Assembly: GCA_951813615.1 (NCBI GenBank)
Contig: OX638377.1
Span: forward strand, 3,498,599-3,562,598
Direction of reading: 5' to 3'
DNA length: 64,000 nucleotides
From: an uncultured Latescibacterota bacterium
GTDB taxonomy: Bacteria; Latescibacterota; UBA2968; UBA8231
The stretch's first letter is position 1; every line of letters begins with the position of its first letter. The notes under the pieces were generated by a model. That model made no database searches and was not told where the DNA came from. It saw only the letters and a list, made by a program, of their open reading frames with translations. Position numbers and translations under genes: made by a program. Of the stretch, positions 61,320-64,000 are shown piece after piece.

Positions 61320-63469
61320 TTAGACGAGCTGTTCATGGGGCTGCGTCTCAGCCACATGACAATTGAACCAATCCACAACGCGCCGATACAGATCATCGAG
61401 AGCATCGCGGGACCAAGCAGATGTGCCGTGGTGCTCGTCTTTGTACAGCCGTAGCTCAACGCGCTTGCCGAGTCGGCGCAGGGCGACGAACGTCTCCTCG
61501 GCCTGAGTAGACCCGTCTTGGTCCCCTGTACCACCCACGAGCAGCAGTGGAGTAGATACTCGGTCCAGGTAGAAGAAGGGCGAATTCTCGATGTACGCAG
61601 CCCGATTCTCCCACGGCGAGCCACCGAGGCGGGCCTGTCCCGTTTCGCACCATCCTATATGGCGAGTGTACATGCTCATCATATTCACACCCCAAGGAGC
61701 AATAGCCAGTGCAGCCCAGAATCTGTCGGTCTGCGCGATCAACGACACAACGCTGTATCCGCCATAACTCGTGCCCATTAGACCCACTCGTTCGCCATCG
61801 GCCAGACCGAGTTCGACCGCCCGATCTACGGCGGCGAGTACCGGCTCCACCAGACCTGTCATCGGGTCCTTCTCTCCCAGCGGCACCTCTGGGAACAACA
61901 CCGCGTAGCCAGCGCTGCACAGAAGTTGTGGCTCGATAGCATGCGGCCCTTGGAGACCAAAGCGATTGCTCGTCCCCACACCTCGGTACCCCCCCCATAT
62001 ACACTGACGATGGTCGGATACGGCGGCCGCGTCTCAGGAGGAAGCAACATCACTCCCCGGCATTGCATACCGGCTGCTTCAAAGTCGATCAGTTCACTGC
62101 GGCCGAGTTTGGACACCTGGACTTCAGGCGCTAGGCAAAACAACCAGTCATGGCTTCCATCCTCTATGCGCAGCACGGATGGCGGACGATTTGCCTCCTT
62201 CACCATCAGGTAGTAGCACCCGGAGGAATCATCCACCTCCATGTACCAGACTTGACTCGTACACGTGCCCGGTATATCCGCTACGCGCTTCAGCCCTCCG
62301 TCCAAGCCTAGATGGGCGACCTGCTCGCTCAGGTCGGACCGATTCTGCAGCACGACAGGCAGACCCCCGGCCTGCGTCAAGTGAATGGTGGATTCAGTCG
62401 GTCGTGCGATCCAATGGCGCATAGACCACTCGTCTGGAATCGATGCGCAGCGGTGCTGGCCGGATTCCAGATCGAATTGCCACCAAGCCTTGCTACCGAG
62501 TGAGTGAAGTTTCGAACTATCCGGACTCCATCGCGGCGTATCGTACTTCAGCAAGAGGTCGAACTCCGACTCTGGAGTCAGATTTACAGGCTTTTCAGAA
62601 CCATCAGCCGCGACGACGAACAGCTCGTCGGGCCGATCTCTACCGAAAGAGGTGTACGCAACATTCGCCGAATCCGGCGACCACGCGTAGTTGATGCCGA
62701 AGGCACTAGCGATATTCGTGGCGAGCATCCTTTCCGCTCCGGTCTCGATATCCACGGTGAAAAGCTCAAACAGGGAGTGCTGCAAGCTCGCTACATATTC
62801 GACGTGGCGCGTACAGGCCACGTGCTGGCCATCAGGCGCAATGCGCCATTGGCTAGAGGCCCATTGTTCTAGCAGCCTCTTGACGGACCCAGTCGAGAGG
62901 CTGACATGGCCCAACTCGCACTGCCACCAACTCCCTAGCCTCGGCTCGACCTCCGTGGTTGCGTCGGGATCGTTGGATCTGACATCGATCTTTGGCACGG
63001 GGCCGTGCGCATCTTCCCGATAGTCGCGCTCAGCAGGCCAGAGAGGTACTACGATGCCTTCGCCATCGGGCGTCCACACTGGCAGATCAAAGCCAAAGCG
63101 GACTAGAACAGGCGCATTCCGCAGCAACTCAACCTCCCCCGTGCCAACGTCCCACAGGCCCAGACATGCCACTCCTTCGTGCCGCACGCAGGCCACCAGC
63201 CTGTCGCCCGAAGGCGACCACTGAGCACCCCAGCTTACGCTGCCTTCGGGAAAAGGCCGCATCGACTCCCCGGTAGCTGTATCCACGACGACCACGGAAC
63301 TGCCAGCCATTTCCCGAGGGACACCCCACTCGTCAAACTTCGGTCCCCGTGCGCCTTGGGTACGTCTTTGAACGCCAATAGCGAGTTGCCGTCCATCCGG
63401 GGACAGGTGAAAAGGCATTCGTCCGGTGGGTTTGGGCAGATCAATGAGAGAGGCAATAGTATTCTCCAT
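61320..63469 (-). pseudogene. S9-family prolyl oligopeptidase-like serine peptidase, frameshifted
   Basis: Two frames make one ~716-residue protein. From the ATG at 63469 (GGAGGG upstream) the first frame gives a seven-bladed propeller with repeated LSPDGRQLAIG, WSPSGDRLVACVR and WSPDSANVAYTS motifs up to PYPTIVSVYGG. The second frame continues with NRFGLQGPHAIEPQLLCSAG, the nucleophile motif GLMGTSYGGYS, an Asp in GGTGDQDGS and His in DEHHGTS, ending at 61320. The frames are separated by a G8 run (C8 at 61989-61996); 9 or 6 G would restore one frame. No signal peptide is seen. All catalytic residues are intact, so the break is recent, phase-variable or an assembly error. Confidence 0.83.
61989..61996 (-). 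repeat. G8 homopolymer at the S9 peptidase frameshift
   Basis: Eight C on the plus strand, read as GGGGGGGG in the coding strand, just after the VSVYGG codons. It is the exact point where the reading frame must change. Confidence 0.85.
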
Positions 63470-63541
63470 GGATTCCCTCCATTGTGGGGGAAAATGGCTG
63501 CGATTCTGCGGTCTTTGGATGGTGGATTTTCGCGTTGACAA

Positions 63542-63570
63542 AGAGTACTGGAGGGTGTTACTTTTGTCAA
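63542..63570 (-). promoter_or_regulatory. Possible promoter of the S9 peptidase gene
   Basis: On the minus strand TTGACA (63565-63570) is a perfect -35 box; 17 bases on, TACTCT (63542-63547) is a weak -10. It lies about 75 bases upstream of the ATG at 63469. Confidence 0.4.
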
Positions 63571-63603
63571 TATAAAAATGTCGTATCTATATATTTATAT
63601 TGA
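63567..63603. repeat. AT-rich inverted repeat upstream of S9 gene
   Basis: TCAATATAAA (63567-63576) and TTTATATTGA (63594-63603) are exact reverse complements with a 17-base spacer. The repeat overlaps the -35 box of the possible promoter, so it may be an operator. The rest of 63470-63831 holds the hairpin at 63659 and nothing else recognised. Confidence 0.55.
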
Positions 63604-63658
63604 TGTTACGATTTATTATATTTGACAACATTCAGCCGCTTGTTTATATTTTATGTAC

Positions 63659-63706
63659 AACAAAAAGATGGGAGCCGCTTACGAGAGCAGCCCCCATCTT
63701 TTTGTT
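63659..63706. terminator. Bidirectional intrinsic terminator
   Basis: AACAAAAAGATGGG (63659-63672) and CCCATCTTTTTGTT (63693-63706) are perfect 14-bp arms around a 20-base loop, with T-runs on both strands. It lies downstream of the minus-strand oxidoreductase gene that enters from the right edge. Confidence 0.82.
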
Positions 63707-63831
63707 TTTTCTACGCTTTCAGAATTGGGCGGATTGTGGGCTCGTGGAATCTGCGCTCAAATTTCCCCTAGGTAATCTCTATTTCCAGGGCTAGAAAGTT
63801 TTTTATTAATTCCCTCTCCAAAAAGCACGAC

Positions 63832-64000
63832 TTACGTCTTCGCCGCCATAATCTCAGCCGCCTCAATCTGATCCACTAGCGCGATCGAGTGAATCACGTC
63901 GCGGATGTCGGTGATCGGCTGCCGGTTTTCAACCACGCAATCGATGAAGTGCTCGTGCATGGTCAGCAGGCCCTCGTAGCGGGGCACATCGTCTTCGGGC
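63832..64000 (-). CDS. Gfo/Idh/MocA family oxidoreductase, C-terminal end (partial)
   Basis: Only the last 55 codons are inside the window; the gene continues past the right edge. The tail MHEHFIDCVVENRQPITDIR followed by DVIHSIALVDQIEAAE matches the C-terminal helix-strand part of Gfo/Idh/MocA oxidoreductases, where a D-x-R-D or DG.. motif precedes the final helix. Family-level assignment only. The terminator at 63659-63706 lies downstream of it. Confidence 0.68.
   Translation of the reverse strand, partial: PEDDVPRYEGLLTMHEHFIDCVVENRQPITDIRDVIHSIALVDQIEAAEIMAAKT

Noticed and set aside
63600..63794. 64-codon plus-strand frame
   Set aside because: It spans the intrinsic terminator hairpin, lacks a ribosome binding site and has no recognisable content.
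1..64000. CRISPR arrays, tRNA and rRNA genes
   Set aside because: No regularly spaced direct repeats, cloverleaf-like segments or rRNA sequences were recognised by eye; a covariance-model scan would be needed to exclude a tRNA fully.

Overview
The window is 64 kb of gene-dense, GC-rich bacterial DNA from a Gram-negative organism with an outer membrane. It encodes a TonB-dependent receptor, a DUF4249-type lipoprotein, many lipobox lipoproteins, FG-GAP and CotH secreted proteins, and two secreted proteins ending in a FlgD-like Ig domain. That mix is typical of the FCB (Bacteroidota-related) phyla. Together with repeated enolase-superfamily dehydratases, Gfo/Idh/MocA oxidoreductases, RraA-like proteins, tandem DUF6785 proteins and gamma-glutamyltransferases it suggests a Latescibacterota- or Poribacteria-like lineage. 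This is inference: no rRNA, tRNA or single-copy marker gene was recognised.

Layout. 0.2-4.7 kb: PAS histidine kinase, CocE-type hydrolase and Gfo/Idh oxidoreductase. 4.6-10.2 kb: a minus-strand series of SGNH hydrolase, O-methyltransferase, dapA, HTH regulator, SAM methyltransferase, aldo/keto reductase and FKBP lipoprotein. 10.4-19.5 kb: peptide-type ABC binding protein, metallophosphoesterase, RraA-like protein, an antitoxin whose toxin partner is reduced to its tail, an aspartyl protease-sialidase-enolase operon and another enolase-family gene. 19.6-31.5 kb: surface and secreted proteins. 31.7-38.4 kb: a perfect 26-bp palindrome, a MntA/HepT pair next to a DUF6785 gene stub, two tandem DUF6785 membrane proteins and a gamma-glutamyltransferase. 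38.6-42.4 kb: a defence-like patch with an hsdS tail relic, an OLD-type ATPase/TOPRIM gene and an AlbA_2/ATPase gene. 42.4-45.2 kb: a peroxiredoxin-like lipoprotein gene with an in-frame TGA and SECIS-like hairpin, a Uma2 gene, a CBM9-like protein and an epimerase. 45.3-54.4 kb: a long plus-strand operon with two sugar ABC systems, an epimerase and a second gamma-glutamyltransferase. 54.5-64 kb: an AAA_14/DUF4143 ATPase, an intact IS1595-family insertion with 8-bp target duplication, a galactonate-dehydratase-like gene, a Bor-like lipoprotein, a DUF5916 protein, a frameshifted S9 peptidase and the end of another Gfo/Idh gene.

Together the genes describe a heterotroph that takes up oligosaccharides, sugar acids and peptides (TonB/DUF4249, three ABC binding proteins, CUT1 and CUT2 permeases) and processes them with sialidase, dehydratases, oxidoreductases, epimerases, hydrolases and gamma-glutamyltransferases. 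Gene decay and mobility are conspicuous: three gene stubs (HigB-like toxin, DUF6785, hsdS), one homopolymer frameshift, and one insertion sequence that separates a gene from its own ribosome binding site. The most notable single observation is the probable selenocysteine codon at 42743-42745.
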